DNA of 43,644 nucleotides from Caldilineaceae bacterium (GTDB lineage Bacteria > Chloroflexota > Anaerolineae > Caldilineales > Caldilineaceae): positions 3,565 through 47,208 of the forward strand of contig JAGRCP010000015.1 of assembly GCA_020433455.1 (NCBI GenBank), read 5' to 3'. Of the stretch, positions 15,998 through 26,662 are shown piece by piece. Made by a program: the position numbers and the translations under genes. Under the pieces are notes generated by a model. It saw only the letters and a program-made list of their open reading frames with translations. It was not told the origin of the DNA and made no database searches. Position 1 is the stretch's first letter; each line of letters begins with the position of its first letter.

Positions 15998-18022
15998 TTA
16001 TCGCACCCACTGGAGTCCCTGCTCCAGCCAGTTGCCGGCATTGCCGGGCAGATCGGCCAGCAGGACCGACTCGCCACCCGCAATGGGCACGCCCCATATC
16101 TGCCAGACGCCGCTTCGATCGCTGAGGAAGGCCACCCAGCGGCCGTTGGGGCTGATCGCGGGCACGCCGTCATTGGCCGGATCCCGCGTCAGGCGCAGCA
16201 CGTCACCGCTTTGCGTATCAACCCGGTAGATGTCATAGTTGCCGTGACGGCCGTTGCTGGTAAAGACAATATAGCGACCATCCGGGCTCCATGCGGGCAA
16301 GGTATCCTCGGGCACGCTGGTGAGGGGCATGCGGCCCGATCCCGCGCCGGACATGGTCCACAAGCCGCAACGATTGCCCGTTTCATCGCAACCGCGATAG
16401 ACAATTTGATCGGCCGTCGGATGCCAGGCCGGATTGTCGCCATACGCCAAATCCGTCGCTTCGCTGTTTTCTTCCGCCCAGGTGACGTAGATGCGCCAGC
16501 GGCGGTCGCCTTCGCGATTGCTGGCAAAAGCAACGCGATTGCCGTCGGGACTCCAACTGGGGCGCCGATCTTCGGCAAAGCGGGTGAAGCGCAGGGCCAG
16601 CCCCGTTCCCGGGTCCACGGCGCTGATGCCGGCCATATCTTCCCGGGTGTTGTAGTAGGCCATGCGCACGCCGTCGGCGCGCAAGGCTGGCTGGATGCCG
16701 TCCTGGACCAGCAATTGGGGCGCACCGCCGTCAAGGGGGACGGTAAAAATACGGCTGCGGTTGTCGTCAGCGCTAATGCCCGCGCTCAGCAGTCGGCCGG
16801 TCGTCGGCGCATCGGCTTCGGGAGGGCTGGTTGGCGCGGGCGTGGCCGTTGCTGAGTCCGTTACCGCGTCTGTTGCTGTGGGAACGGCGGTTGACGTCGG
16901 GGTGGCCGTGGCTTTGCGCGCGGCGTCGGTTGCGGCCGCTACAACCGACGGCTTCGTGGGCGTCGCCCGGGCAGGCGACGGCGTTGACGATGCCGTAGAT
17001 GATGCTGCTGCGCTGCGCTGCGTAGGCGTCGTACTTCCATTCGTATTTGTTGCCTGGGCATTGCCGCGACAGTGGTCCCGGGCAATATCGCGCTTGTCGA
17101 TCAGACCCGGCGTAACGTCAATCTCAATGGCGGCAATGTATTGCTCTGCCGCATCACACCATTTTTCCTCCGCCGACAGTTCGTCGCCCAGCGTAATCAA
17201 CGCCGTCTGAAGTCGCTCTTCCACGTCCCGATAGGTCGGGTTGATCAGGTAGAGTTCATCAAGCAGGCGCACCGTCTCCGTCCAATCATCGCCTGCATTG
17301 GTCAATGCGGCCAGATAGTTGGCCGCCATGGTGCGCGCGGTGCGCAACTGCGTCTCGTTGGGGCGCAACTCCAAGGCTGCATCAACCCACGTCAACGCAT
17401 CTTCCAGATTATTGGAGTGGTCTTCCTGCGCGCTCAGGTTGACGTAGGAATTAAAAAGCATATCTTCAATGGCGTCGGCCTCAAAGGCGGGATCTTCAGT
17501 GTGGATATCGTCCAGCATCTCCACTGCTTTCGCCCACTCGCCGTTGTTATATGCGGCCCGGGCGTCAGCCCACTTCTGCTCCAGCGCAGTTAGGGTGGGG
17601 GCGGGCGTGGCCGCGCTATCGGCGGTCGGTTCGCTCTCCGCCGGAGATGAACTTCCTTGTCCGCCGGCGGGGGGGGCGCTTTCAGAGGCCGCGCCTCCAA
17701 CGGTTGCGTCGCCTGCATCATTCCCCTGGGCCAGCGCAAGGAGGCTTTCAACGCCTTCGCCGGCGGTTACGTTGCCCGGATCCAGCAGCATGACCTGCTG
17801 ATATTCGGCCAGAGCGGCTTCCAGATTGCCCTCGGTGCGTAAATCCACCGCGCGCTGAAGGTGAATGCCGACCTGCTGCCGGGTCTGAATTTCAATCTGC
17901 TGTTGTCCGGCGCGCACGCCCAGAACGACAGCCAGAATCAGGATGGCTGCGGCAACGAGCGTTATTGTGCCAATGATCCAGAGCGCCCACTCGGGCAGCC
18001 GGATATTCTGTGAATTACTCAT
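15998..18022 (-). CDS. Membrane-anchored TPR and TolB-like propeller protein
   Basis: 674 residues. An N-terminal helix (~11-34) anchors it with the body outside the cell. Residues ~40-310 hold TPR-like helical repeats ([27 protein letters not shown] is one unit, named here only by position ~52-77). A Pro/Ala/Thr-rich linker (~315-395) leads to a PD40/WD40-like propeller (~400-674) with repeated [24 protein letters not shown] and [17 protein letters not shown] blades, as in TolB. The likely role is protein binding or envelope sensing. It is divergent from the three-repeat secreted protein. The C-terminal end lies 4 bp from the -35 box of the tRNA promoter. Confidence 0.82.
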   Translation of the reverse strand: MSNSQNIRLPEWALWIIGTITLVAAAILILAVVLGVRAGQQQIEIQTRQQVGIHLQRAVDLRTEGNLEAALAEYQQVMLLDPGNVTAGEGVESLLALAQGNDAGDATVGGAASESAPPAGGQGSSSPAESEPTADSAATPAPTLTALEQKWADARAAYNNGEWAKAVEMLDDIHTEDPAFEADAIEDMLFNSYVNLSAQEDHSNNLEDALTWVDAALELRPNETQLRTARTMAANYLAALTNAGDDWTETVRLLDELYLINPTYRDVEERLQTALITLGDELSAEEKWCDAAEQYIAAIEIDVTPGLIDKRDIARDHCRGNAQATNTNGSTTPTQRSAAASSTASSTPSPARATPTKPSVVAAATDAARKATATPTSTAVPTATDAVTDSATATPAPTSPPEADAPTTGRLLSAGISADDNRSRIFTVPLDGGAPQLLVQDGIQPALRADGVRMAYYNTREDMAGISAVDPGTGLALRFTRFAEDRRPSWSPDGNRVAFASNREGDRRWRIYVTWAEENSEATDLAYGDNPAWHPTADQIVYRGCDETGNRCGLWTMSGAGSGRMPLTSVPEDTLPAWSPDGRYIVFTSNGRHGNYDIYRVDTQSGDVLRLTRDPANDGVPAISPNGRWVAFLSDRSGVWQIWGVPIAGGESVLLADLPGNAGNWLEQGLQWVR

Positions 18023-18258
18023 AACGATACATTACTCCATCTTGCCGAATTGCGCACGTTACAGAACGTGACAAATCCCATTCTGAACGTCTGTATTTCT
18101 TGGCGGAACAGCTTCTTATTTCGACAATTTTCTTCAATTGCGATGGGCCCAAAGGCATTCACTTACGTGACCGTACATCTCGTTATAATTGTTATACAGT
18201 ATGAAGTATAATAGTCCATAGCTGTTTAATCCCATCACTCGTGGAGACTGAATCTGTT
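18023..18258. promoter_or_regulatory. Divergent promoter region
   Basis: A 236-bp AT-richer spacer between divergent genes. Two perfect TATAAT hexamers occur on the plus strand (18184-18189 and 18207-18212), the second 47 bp before the start at 18259. No good -35 lies 16-18 bp upstream of either, so the promoter call is weak. A 6-bp hairpin (CACGTT/AACGTG, 18054-18069) is also present. Confidence 0.35.
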
Positions 18259-19743
18259 ATGTATCGGCGTACCCCTGTTCGCGTGATTTTTCTCACCTTG
18301 CTACTGTTCTTTGCCTTTAGTACTCTGGCCGTCTCGCTACTCTTCTCGGCAGCTCAGGCCGCACCATCGCCCAAAATTACAATCAGCGGCCCTGTCCTGC
18401 AAGGAATGTTAATTAGCGGCGAACGTCACTATCTGAGCGTAGAGCCAACGCAAAGCGACGGGCTGATGATCCTCACGCTTGCCTACGAGCCGCTCAACAC
18501 CGACTTGCAGGGGTTGATTAACTTTTTAGTCCTGGATGAGGATCAATTACGCCGTTTTGTCGCGGGCGATTTAAACGTACGGACGGCCAACATTGCCTCG
18601 GGCGCGCTGCTTCAGTTTGACCCCGCGGGCAATAAAATGCGCGCCGCTTTTCGGGGATCGGGACACGGCGCGTATACGGTCATTGTTTACAACGACGCGG
18701 ACATCTTCGCTACCTACACTCTAGAGGCCATTGGCGGCCGGCTCTCCGACGGAATCAATCAGACGACGTTGCCCGCGCCTGCCGCGCCAGTCCCCGCCAC
18801 GCCCGCGCCGGCCCCGACCGAAACAAGCGAAGCATCCTCCGGCGGATTCCACACGGTGATGACAACCACGGTTACCGGCGAGTTGGTCGCGCCCATCACG
18901 CGCCACTATCTGACCATTGACCCCACCATTCGGGACAGCCGCATCACGCTGAACATGAACTACGCGCCGGAAAGCGACGCGCTGGACGGCTTTGTCAATT
19001 TTGTGGTGTTGACTGAGGATGGCCTGCAACGCTTGCTGCGCGGAGAAAATATATTCGATCTGGAGCTGGCGACAGGCGCGCCGGTCCCCTTTGTCGGGCA
19101 CGCTAATCAATTGACGGCCGAGTTTCGGGCTTCGGGCAACGGCCCCTATACGGCGGTCCTCTACAACGGCGCAGCAGAGCCGGTTACATACACGTTCTCG
19201 ACCCGGAACGCCCAGATTATCGACCGATATGGCCAGACCAACGAGTCAAAAGGCGCGCCCGCGACCCCTGCGACGACGGCCACGCCCGCGGCAACGGCAA
19301 CCATTACCTCTACCACTGCGAACTTTGCGCCCAATCGCAATGTCCTGCTCACCGGCCTGCTGGATCAGCCCTACGAGCACCACTACTACGGCCTCTTTCC
19401 CAATGTGCGCGACACCCGGGTTATCGTAACCCTTGACTACGATCCCCGCGGCAGCGACGCCCTGCGGGATAACGTCAATTTTTGGGTTTTGGATGAGGAC
19501 GGTTTACGGCGGGTCATCGCGGGCGCGCGGCCGGAAGATGTGGAGATCGCTTCGGGCGCGCTCATTCCCTTTGGCGTTGACGAAAATAAGCTGCGCGGCG
19601 TCTTCAAAGCGTCAGGCCGCGGCGAATACACGGTGATCGTTTACAACAACAGCGAAGAAGCCGCTGTCTATTCGTTGCGCGTGCGCGGCGGCGAACTGGA
19701 GGATTTGTCCAAGCAGGCAACTTCATTAGGGACGTTGCCCTGA
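18259..19743 (+). CDS. Secreted protein with three copies of an unrecognised ~115-residue domain
   Basis: About 494 residues from the ATG at 18259 (a GTG at 18241 is possible). A signal peptide covers ~1-35 (hydrophobic core then AQAAPSP). Three copies of one domain lie at ~43-160, ~203-320 and ~360-480, joined by Pro/Ala and Thr/Ala linkers. Each copy follows the same order: HHYL or HYLTI near the start, LTLxYxP, VNFxVLxEDGLRR, ASGALIPF, NKLxAxFRASGxGxYTVIVYN and a closing TYTLxxxGG. The pattern suggests a beta-sandwich with a conserved acidic loop, but I do not recognise a family. Function unknown; cell-surface or matrix binding is a guess. Confidence 0.8.
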   Translation: MYRRTPVRVIFLTLLLFFAFSTLAVSLLFSAAQAAPSPKITISGPVLQGMLISGERHYLSVEPTQSDGLMILTLAYEPLNTDLQGLINFLVLDEDQLRRFVAGDLNVRTANIASGALLQFDPAGNKMRAAFRGSGHGAYTVIVYNDADIFATYTLEAIGGRLSDGINQTTLPAPAAPVPATPAPAPTETSEASSGGFHTVMTTTVTGELVAPITRHYLTIDPTIRDSRITLNMNYAPESDALDGFVNFVVLTEDGLQRLLRGENIFDLELATGAPVPFVGHANQLTAEFRASGNGPYTAVLYNGAAEPVTYTFSTRNAQIIDRYGQTNESKGAPATPATTATPAATATITSTTANFAPNRNVLLTGLLDQPYEHHYYGLFPNVRDTRVIVTLDYDPRGSDALRDNVNFWVLDEDGLRRVIAGARPEDVEIASGALIPFGVDENKLRGVFKASGRGEYTVIVYNNSEEAAVYSLRVRGGELEDLSKQATSLGTLP

Positions 19744-19808
19744 GGCAGGGTGTAGGCGGCAGGCGGCGGATTTATCATCCGGCTCCCTTGCCCGTTCATG
19801 CAAACAAA

Positions 19809-19844
19809 AAAGGCGGAGGGACGAGCAATTGTCCCTCCGCCTTT
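19809..19844. terminator. Bidirectional intrinsic terminator
   Basis: A perfect 14-bp stem (AAAGGCGGAGGGAC at 19809-19822 with 19831-19844) and an 8-nt loop. It sits between two convergent genes, with A6 on the left side and TTTCC on the right, so it can end both the three-repeat gene and pheT. Confidence 0.85.
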
Positions 19845-19858
19845 CCGCTTTCTGAGCG

Positions 19859-22423
19859 CTACTGACGCAGCCGTCCGTCCGTCTCCTGCTCCACCGCTTT
19901 GACGATACGATTGCGCAGGGCCTGCACTTCTTTCTCGTGCAGGCTGCGATCGGGGCTTTGGTAGATAACGTGGAAGGCCACGGACTTGGCGTCAGCGGCA
20001 AGCGGCTCGCCCCGGTAGACATCGAACAGCTCCACGTCCTGGACCACATCGCCGCCCGCCGTCGTAATGGCGTCCTGGATGCGGCGTACGGTTACATCTT
20101 CTTTCACCTCAAAGGCCAAATCCTCCACAACCGGCGGATAGCTGGAAATCGGCTGCATGGGCTCCAGGCTCCAATTGGGTTTGCGCAGGGGCTCCAGCGC
20201 CAACTCAGCCGCGTTGACGCGCACATTGGGCAGCCCGAAGGCTCCACGCACCTGGGGATGCAGTTCGCCCATGAATCCCAGCGACCGGCCGTCCAGAAAG
20301 ATCTCGGCGCAGCGCGGGCCGAATGTTTCCGTTGCGGGTCGGACCTGGAACCCGATTTTGTCAGCCTTGAAGCCCAGGCGATTCAACAACATTTCCACTA
20401 CGCCCTTAAGGTCAAAGAAATCCATCTCCTCGCTTGACCCGGCATCAGCCTGGAAATTTTGGGGGCGACGCGGCCCCAGCATCAGCAAGCTCAGCCGACG
20501 GGGTTCGGCGGGCAGGAGACCGGCGCCCTCCTCAGGAAGGTAAACCCGGCCGATCTCAAACGTGAGCAACCGATCGGTAAAGCGGATGTTGCGGGCTGCA
20601 TTCTCCAGTGCGCTCACCAGCATGGTGCGGCGCATCACCCGCTTCTCGGGCATGACGTTGGTAATCAAGACGTAGTCGTCCTCGCTGCCGGACTCCCGAC
20701 CGGGATGCAGCTTGTCATGGTTCTCGGGCGAGGAGAGAGGATGGTTGATGATCTCCTGCAGGCCCATGGCCGTGAGGATGCTGCGGGCTTGCTTCTCCGT
20801 CTCCAGCATCTGATCGCGCCGCTGAACCGGCAGTTCATCATTGAGGAGCGTCTGGCCCACCTGTTCGTAGCCGATGACCCGGGCAACCTCTTCGCAGAGA
20901 TCGGCGGGGATGGTCACGTCTAGGCGATGCCAGGGCACGACGGCCTCAATCAGCGTTTCGCCCGGCTCCTGCTGAAGCGCGAAGGTTGCCTTCTCGCCCG
21001 CGGCGAGATCAGCACGCCCTACGGTGTCAACCTGAAAGCCCAGCCGGCCCAACGCGTCAACCGCATCGGCCAGGCTGATATCCATCCCCAACAGGCGGCG
21101 CAGATCGCTTACCGCGGTGTAAACGGTCACGGCCTGCTGCTGCACCGGATAGGCGTCCACCATGCTGGGTACAATGCGGCCATTGGCATAGCGACGCATG
21201 AGTTCAGCCGCGCGCCGGGCCGCGATGTCATTCAAGGTCGCGGGCACGCCCCGCGCGAAACGATACCCGGCTTCACTGGGCAGGCGCAGCGTTCCCGCGG
21301 TGCGCCGGTTGTTGATGCCTTCAAATGTGGCCGCTTCCAGCAAAATGTTGGTCGTCGTCGCGCTGACTTCGCTCTCCTGCCCGCCCATGACGCCGGCGAT
21401 GGCAATGTTGCCCGCGGTGTCGGCAATCATGAGCATCGTGCTGTCCAGCGTGCGCGTCACGTCATCCAGCGTGGTGAATTTCTCCCCGTCTGCCGCCCGG
21501 CGGACGATGATGACGGGCAACTCGCTGCCGCTGCGCCGCGCGCGTGCCGCCAGCACATCGTAATCGAAGGCGTGGAGGGGCTGGCCCAACTCCAGCATGA
21601 CGTAATTGGTGATGTCCACGATATTGTTGATGGGCCGCATTCCGGCTGCGGTCAGCGCCTGCTGCATCCATGCGGGCGACGGACCGATCTCTACGCCTTT
21701 GATCAGGATGCCCGTGTAGCGGTTGCATAGGGCGGGCTCCTCAATGCGAACGTCAAAATAGTCGCCGGCCTCATCATCGCCGGCCGGCTGCCATTCGTCG
21801 GCCGGGAGATGCAGGGCCCCTCCCGTGAGCGCAGCCACTTCCCGGGCCACGCCGGTCATGGAGAGGCAGCGGGCCATGTCGGGCGTCAGTTCCAGCTCAA
21901 TAATTTCATCGCCCAGATAATCGCGCAGGGGTACGCCCGCGGGCGCGTCCTCAGGCAAAAGCAGAATGCCTTCATGCTCTTCGCTCAGCCCCAGCTCCAA
22001 CTCGGAGCAGACCATGCCCGCAGACTTGACGCCCCGAATTTTGGACGGCTTGAGCTTCTTCTTGGGCCGGGGTCGCTGCTCGCTGTATGCATCAACCAGG
22101 TAGGCCCCTGCCCGGGCAAAAGCCACCTTGAGCACAGGCAATCCGTCTGCGTCCCGGTACGCAAAGAGATTGGGCGCGCCGGTGACAACGCGCTGAACCT
22201 CGTCGCCGCCGTAGTCTACATCCACCAGCACCAGGCGGTCCGCATCCGGGTGGGGCAAAATATTGACGACGCTCCCTACGAGGATTGTCTCAGGGTCCCA
22301 CCAATCGGCAGGCCGTTCAATGCTCCCGACTTCCAGTCCGGCCAACGTAAGCCGTTCGGCCAGCTTATCGGTGGGAAGGGTGATGTCAACGTATTCTTTG
22401 AGCCAGGAAAGCGGGACGAGCAT
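19859..22423 (-). CDS. pheT: Phenylalanyl-tRNA synthetase beta subunit
   Basis: The large subunit of PheRS, 854 residues, which binds tRNA-Phe and edits mischarged Tyr. Domain order is as expected: N-terminal B1 ([14 protein letters not shown]), EMAP-like tRNA-binding fold (~40-160; [19 protein letters not shown]), B3/B4 editing domain (~210-400; [21 protein letters not shown] and [10 protein letters not shown]), B5 (~415-495), a synthetase-like core (~500-740; [18 protein letters not shown]) and the C-terminal ferredoxin-like anticodon-binding domain (~760-854; [13 protein letters not shown], then [12 protein letters not shown]). Length is typical. pheS is about 15 kb away rather than adjacent. 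Degenerate CAGGT repeats lie in its leader. Confidence 0.96.
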   Translation of the reverse strand: MLVPLSWLKEYVDITLPTDKLAERLTLAGLEVGSIERPADWWDPETILVGSVVNILPHPDADRLVLVDVDYGGDEVQRVVTGAPNLFAYRDADGLPVLKVAFARAGAYLVDAYSEQRPRPKKKLKPSKIRGVKSAGMVCSELELGLSEEHEGILLLPEDAPAGVPLRDYLGDEIIELELTPDMARCLSMTGVAREVAALTGGALHLPADEWQPAGDDEAGDYFDVRIEEPALCNRYTGILIKGVEIGPSPAWMQQALTAAGMRPINNIVDITNYVMLELGQPLHAFDYDVLAARARRSGSELPVIIVRRAADGEKFTTLDDVTRTLDSTMLMIADTAGNIAIAGVMGGQESEVSATTTNILLEAATFEGINNRRTAGTLRLPSEAGYRFARGVPATLNDIAARRAAELMRRYANGRIVPSMVDAYPVQQQAVTVYTAVSDLRRLLGMDISLADAVDALGRLGFQVDTVGRADLAAGEKATFALQQEPGETLIEAVVPWHRLDVTIPADLCEEVARVIGYEQVGQTLLNDELPVQRRDQMLETEKQARSILTAMGLQEIINHPLSSPENHDKLHPGRESGSEDDYVLITNVMPEKRVMRRTMLVSALENAARNIRFTDRLLTFEIGRVYLPEEGAGLLPAEPRRLSLLMLGPRRPQNFQADAGSSEEMDFFDLKGVVEMLLNRLGFKADKIGFQVRPATETFGPRCAEIFLDGRSLGFMGELHPQVRGAFGLPNVRVNAAELALEPLRKPNWSLEPMQPISSYPPVVEDLAFEVKEDVTVRRIQDAITTAGGDVVQDVELFDVYRGEPLAADAKSVAFHVIYQSPDRSLHEKEVQALRNRIVKAVEQETDGRLRQ

Positions 22424-22437
22424 GGGGTATCCTTGTA

Positions 22438-22472
22438 CAGGTTGTGCAGGTAACAGGTTGCAGGTGTGCAGG
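22438..22472. repeat. Degenerate CAGGTT-type micro-repeat in the pheT leader
   Basis: CAGG recurs at 22438, 22447, 22454, 22461 and 22469, spacings 9, 7, 7 and 8. It lies 15-49 bp upstream of the pheT start codon. Less regular than the other arrays. Confidence 0.55.
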
Positions 22473-22518
22473 CGCCAGCGTTAGAGCCTTGGCTGCCCAT
22501 ATAGCACCTTCCATCATC

Positions 22519-23124
22519 TTACCCAGTCAGCGCCTCATGCACCAAATCGTGGCAGTGCGCGCGGAATTGCCCCCAGCAGCGGCGGTCGCCCAGGAGGTTG
22601 CGCAGGTCCGCGGTAATCTCCGGCAATTGGCTGGGCAGAATGCGGCGGAATTCGGTAATCTGTTCTTCGGCATGGGGGGTAGGTTCGTTTGGGGGACAGG
22701 CGAGGTAGAAAATATAGCTGGCAAAGTGGGCCGCATTTTCGCCGTCATGGAAGTAATATTCGAGGATGCCCAGGAAATGTTTTACATTTACGGGCCAACC
22801 GGTCTCCTCGTCCACTTCCCGATACAGCGCGTCAATCACCGTTTCGGACCAGTGAATGCCGCCCGTAGGCAATCGATAGATGCGGGCCGGATAGTGGCGC
22901 TTGGCGTGAACCCAGATACACCTGTCGGGATCTTCCAGGACAAAGACGACCTCGGCGCGGCGGTCGCTGTCGCTGTGGCGCCAATGTCGCCCGCGCAGGC
23001 AATTGTCCGCCGGGATATGAACGGTGCGACGCAGGGGTTCACCCCATAACGCGACCAACTCCTGCACTTCGGTTTCGCATACGACGGGTCTGCGCGTGGT
23101 GGATGCATTCCCCCGCTTTAACAT
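22519..23124 (-). CDS. Nudix hydrolase, larger form
   Basis: A 201-residue Nudix protein. The Nudix box at ~96-118 is complete: GGIHWSE, seven residues, REVDEETGW. It has an N-terminal extension of ~50 residues (ETEVQELVALWGEP..., basic stretch with HWRHSDSDRRAEVVFVLED) and a C-terminal helical extension. The substrate is unknown and it is not a close copy of the Nudix gene at 2823. AGGAG lies 9 nt before the ATG. Confidence 0.85.
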   Translation of the reverse strand: MLKRGNASTTRRPVVCETEVQELVALWGEPLRRTVHIPADNCLRGRHWRHSDSDRRAEVVFVLEDPDRCIWVHAKRHYPARIYRLPTGGIHWSETVIDALYREVDEETGWPVNVKHFLGILEYYFHDGENAAHFASYIFYLACPPNEPTPHAEEQITEFRRILPSQLPEITADLRNLLGDRRCWGQFRAHCHDLVHEALTG

Positions 23125-23217
23125 GCTCTTTTCTCCTGCGCTTGTGGGTTACGGCTAGTTTTTTGTGGGGAATTTGTGCACTTGTGTGAATTGCGCCTGC
23201 ATCATACATGGAACGGA

Positions 23218-25110
23218 TCAGGTTGTCGAATTTCGCCGTCGCCAAAATGCAAAAAAGGTAGTGAGCAGGAGAAACGCCAGCGTTGCCAGGCTGACGGCGC
23301 GGCCGATTGCCCGGGCGGGCGTATCGCCATAGCGCAGGAGGATGTAGCCTTCGCCTTGGGGGAGGGGGACGGTCATGCGGCCCAGCGTTCCCTCTTCTTC
23401 GGGGATGATGGGCAGTTCCCGGAGCATTGCGCCGTGTTCGCCATCCAGCAGATAGGCGCGCCAGCCGGGGTAGTAGAATTGGTTGAAAACCACCCGCTGC
23501 TCATCCGACCGCGTGTTAAAGAAGTAGAGTTCTTCCATCACGGTGTTATGGGCAACAGAACCGATAGCCAGCGTTTCGTTATCGATGGGGTAGCGGGGAT
23601 TGCCGTAGTCGATCATGGTGGTCACCGGCTCTACCGGACCGCCGGCCTGATCCTGATTGATGTAATAATCGGCCATGGGACTCCATGTGGGGATTTCTTT
23701 CACCCAGGCCGTGCTGCCCGTCATCTCGTCGGAAGTCTGCTGGAAGCGCATGAGGCCCGCCAGGCTGACCGGCCCTTCGGCCGGCTCCACGATCTCCACC
23801 TGCAGGTAGGGGTAGCCGGCCAGAATGACCAGACCGGCCAGAATCAGCAGGCCGGCGTCCAGTCCCCGGCGCGGGGCAGGCAGAACAGCGGGATGGAGAA
23901 TCAGCCCGCTGAGGATGCTGAGGCAGAGCGCGACGATGCTGAACCAGCGCCAGGGAAATTGTGCAAAACCCAGAATCGTGCCCAGAAGAGGCAACTCCCA
24001 CAGCGCCCTGCCCCACTCCAGCCCCGCCAGCAGAGCAAGAAGACCCGCGGCGATAAAGCAAGCCATTTCTCCGCGTACCCGCTCCAGACGACGCCAGCTC
24101 AGAACAATGCCGAGCAGGGCCAGGGTCAGGGCAATGACGCCGAGTTGAAAGCCTATCTGGTCGTTAGGGCCCGCTTCGCTCACGCCGAAGCCCCAGATCG
24201 GGCTAAAAAGTTGGTAAAAGTAGACGAAGTTACCCCGATAATCGTAGCGCCCGTCAAACCACTGATCGACGCGCACGTACCGGCGCTCCAGCAGCATGGG
24301 CAGCCAGAAGACGGCGCTCAGCCCCAATCCCAGCAAAATACCCGCGGCGGGCGCCAAGGTACGCCGCAGCCAGGGCCAGAAGCGGATGCCCCCGGGCAGG
24401 GTCAAATTGACCGTGCCGTCGGGCCGGGCGTAGACGAGGACCAGCGTCAGGATGTAAAGCCCCAGGACAGGCGTAAAGAGAACGACGATCAGGTTGCTGG
24501 TCAGGAAAAGACCGGCGTAAGCGACGGCCGTCATGACAATCCACGGCCGGCTCCCGCGCAGCACCGCCATGCGTACGGCCAGCAGGCAGAGAGGCAACCA
24601 GGCCAGGGCCATGCTTTCGGCCAGATTGGCCCGTACGTAGAGGTTAAACAGATGGTACGGAATGTAGACGTAGACCAGTGCGCTGATGACCGCGGCGCGG
24701 CGTCCGCCCCAACTGCGCACAAAGGCGTACATGGTCGCAGCGGATGCGACGATGCTTATGACAAAGACGCTCTTGACGGCAGGGACAAAATCCAATCCCA
24801 GAAAATGATGGAGCAACTCGCCCAGAAAGTGGCTGAAGGGTCCGTAAATGTTAAAGAAGGGGTAGCCGTAACCGAAGGCGAAATCGGGGCTCCAGCGGGG
24901 CCACCAGACGCCGTCCTGAACCAGGCGATCAAATTCAAAAAGAAAGTAGACGTGATGGCGTGCGTCATTGGCGCCCCAGAAGTAACCGGGCTGAAGAAAA
25001 GGAGCGGCCGCAAAAATCGTCAGCGCCAGGGTGAGCCAGAAGAGGCGATCTCGCCAAAGGGGAATGCAGGGTTCTTCCGCCACGGCATCGGGCAGGGAAT
25101 TAGCGTCCAT
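23218..25110 (-). CDS. Polytopic membrane protein, PTPS-related/YfhO-like
   Basis: 630 residues with about 11-13 membrane helices in the first ~430 residues, an extracytoplasmic beta-rich domain (~435-600) and a final helix before a basic end (FWRRRNSTT). The opening (FLQPGYFWGANDARHHVYFLFEFDR) and the SPDFAFGYGYPFFNIYGP loop fit the 6-pyruvoyl-tetrahydropterin-synthase-related membrane family, a GT-C-like group. DARHH resembles the acidic first-loop motif of GT-C glycosyltransferases. The likely role is transfer of a lipid-linked sugar, not tetrahydropterin synthesis; this is inference. Its ATG lies inside the end of the upstream gene (11-bp overlap), which encodes a related protein. Confidence 0.8.
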   Translation of the reverse strand: MDANSLPDAVAEEPCIPLWRDRLFWLTLALTIFAAAPFLQPGYFWGANDARHHVYFLFEFDRLVQDGVWWPRWSPDFAFGYGYPFFNIYGPFSHFLGELLHHFLGLDFVPAVKSVFVISIVASAATMYAFVRSWGGRRAAVISALVYVYIPYHLFNLYVRANLAESMALAWLPLCLLAVRMAVLRGSRPWIVMTAVAYAGLFLTSNLIVVLFTPVLGLYILTLVLVYARPDGTVNLTLPGGIRFWPWLRRTLAPAAGILLGLGLSAVFWLPMLLERRYVRVDQWFDGRYDYRGNFVYFYQLFSPIWGFGVSEAGPNDQIGFQLGVIALTLALLGIVLSWRRLERVRGEMACFIAAGLLALLAGLEWGRALWELPLLGTILGFAQFPWRWFSIVALCLSILSGLILHPAVLPAPRRGLDAGLLILAGLVILAGYPYLQVEIVEPAEGPVSLAGLMRFQQTSDEMTGSTAWVKEIPTWSPMADYYINQDQAGGPVEPVTTMIDYGNPRYPIDNETLAIGSVAHNTVMEELYFFNTRSDEQRVVFNQFYYPGWRAYLLDGEHGAMLRELPIIPEEEGTLGRMTVPLPQGEGYILLRYGDTPARAIGRAVSLATLAFLLLTTFFAFWRRRNSTT

Positions 25111-26662
25111 AGAAAATCAGCTTATCGTCAATGCCGCCGTCAACGGGCAATCGCGTCCCGTCGCGCCAGTCGTAATAACCAAAAATAAAGCGCAGGCCCT
25201 CCTCTGCCGGATCCAACCCCGCCTCGCTTAGATCCAGGGTGTAGCCGGCCGTCATAATTTTGCCTGGGCGCCAGGCCGTAGGCGGGCGATCGTCATCTAG
25301 CGGCGTGCGGTCCAACTGGGCCACGCTGCGATACCCCTCGCCCTCCTGAACCTGGGCCTGCAGGAAGATGTTATAGTCTGCGTCCAGGTGATAACGATTC
25401 TGCCAGGTCACGTCCAGCCGGACTTGGTCGGCATCGGGCAGGGGCGTAAGCGTTGCCTCCAACAGCACGATTTCGTTGCGCGCGCCCAACGTAGCGTATG
25501 GGCGATCCGGCGGTGGATACTGGGTAAAATCGGCGGTAAGATAGGGATAAGAGGCCAGGATCGCCAGGCCGATGAGCGCGGGCCAGTAGGGCACGCGGCC
25601 AAACGAAGGTAAGAGCGCGGGCAAACTGCCGGCCAATGCAATAAGAAAGGGCCCTGCCAGCAGCGTCAACTGCCAAGGGTAGGTCAGCAGACGATGCGCC
25701 CCCGTGATGCGCCACAGCGGGGCCGCGGGCGTCAACGTCAGAAAGAGAATAATCACGCTCGCCGTGACGGCAAAAGCCAAAAGTCGATTGCGATCTCCGT
25801 CCGCTCGATTCGCGCGGCGAGTGCGCCACAGCCAAAATGCGATAACGCCCAGCACGGGCGCGGCAAAACCGATTTGCAGCGGCAGCTCATCCTGCCAGCC
25901 GGGAATGCTGGGCGCGGTGATCCAGCGGTTGCCGGCAAGCTGAAAGAGATAGGTGAAGTGTTGGAAAAAGTCCGAGGGCGGCGATTGCCGGATGGACCAG
26001 AGGGATAGCAGGCTGACAAATCCTGCCGCGCCGCCCACAAAGACAATCAGCCCTCCCCTGCGCGAGCGTTCGGCAAGGAGCGCGTACAGCAGCAGCAGGA
26101 GCGTACCGAACAGCGCTAATCCGGCCTGGATGCGCCACATCCATAAAATGGCCAAAAGCATGAGCGCCGCGGCCGCGGGCGAGGCCGTACGGCGATAAGC
26201 GGCCGTAGCGGCCAGAGCGCCGGGCAGCAGGGCGACAATCCACATGTCAGCCAGGCTGCCGCGCACGTAAATCGTCATGAGCGCCGGCGGCATGAGCATG
26301 TAGAGCAGGCCCGCCAGTCCGGCCGCACGGTCGCCCAGACGCGGCTCAAGCCAGGCGTAGACGCTCAGTCCGGCCAGGACCAGCAGCAGGGCAAAGAGGA
26401 AGCGCACGGCCGCGGTTGTCGGCATCCCCAGCATGAGCAGCGGCTGAGCCAGCAGATAGGCGGCGCTGCCCGTCCCCCGCCAGAGATCAGCATCTGCCGC
26501 AAATCGGGCGATATTGCCCGGCTGACGGGCATTAAAAACCGCGGAAAACCCTTCCAATCCTTGCCAGTAGCCGGGATAGGTTGCCGGGGCCCAGGCAAAG
26601 ACGCCCAGCAGCAATATGGCCCAAAAGCCGACGTTCGTTCTCCCTCGTTCCCTAAATTTCAT
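25100..26662 (-). CDS. Polytopic membrane protein, GT-C-like, partner of the downstream gene
   Basis: About 520 residues from the ATG at 26662 (the frame is open 26 codons upstream, but those are low-quality and lie in a repeat-bearing spacer). It has roughly 11 helices up to ~385, then a soluble C-terminal beta-rich domain (~390-520; VLLEATLTPLPDADQVRLDV). WLEPRLGDRAAGLAGLLYMLMPP and TIYVRGSLADMW are shared in style with the downstream protein (YVYIPYH, YVRANLAESMA), so the two look like distant paralogues. Overlap of 11 bp with the downstream start indicates coupled expression. Possible glycosyltransferase or polymer exporter; substrate unknown. Confidence 0.78.
   Translation of the reverse strand: MKFRERGRTNVGFWAILLLGVFAWAPATYPGYWQGLEGFSAVFNARQPGNIARFAADADLWRGTGSAAYLLAQPLLMLGMPTTAAVRFLFALLLVLAGLSVYAWLEPRLGDRAAGLAGLLYMLMPPALMTIYVRGSLADMWIVALLPGALAATAAYRRTASPAAAALMLLAILWMWRIQAGLALFGTLLLLLYALLAERSRRGGLIVFVGGAAGFVSLLSLWSIRQSPPSDFFQHFTYLFQLAGNRWITAPSIPGWQDELPLQIGFAAPVLGVIAFWLWRTRRANRADGDRNRLLAFAVTASVIILFLTLTPAAPLWRITGAHRLLTYPWQLTLLAGPFLIALAGSLPALLPSFGRVPYWPALIGLAILASYPYLTADFTQYPPPDRPYATLGARNEIVLLEATLTPLPDADQVRLDVTWQNRYHLDADYNIFLQAQVQEGEGYRSVAQLDRTPLDDDRPPTAWRPGKIMTAGYTLDLSEAGLDPAEEGLRFIFGYYDWRDGTRLPVDGGIDDKLIFYGR

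Noticed and set aside
23176-25188. Long plus-strand open frame (670 codons)
   Set aside because: Antisense to the membrane protein at 23218-25110, with a Gln/Gly/Arg-rich composition and no domain.
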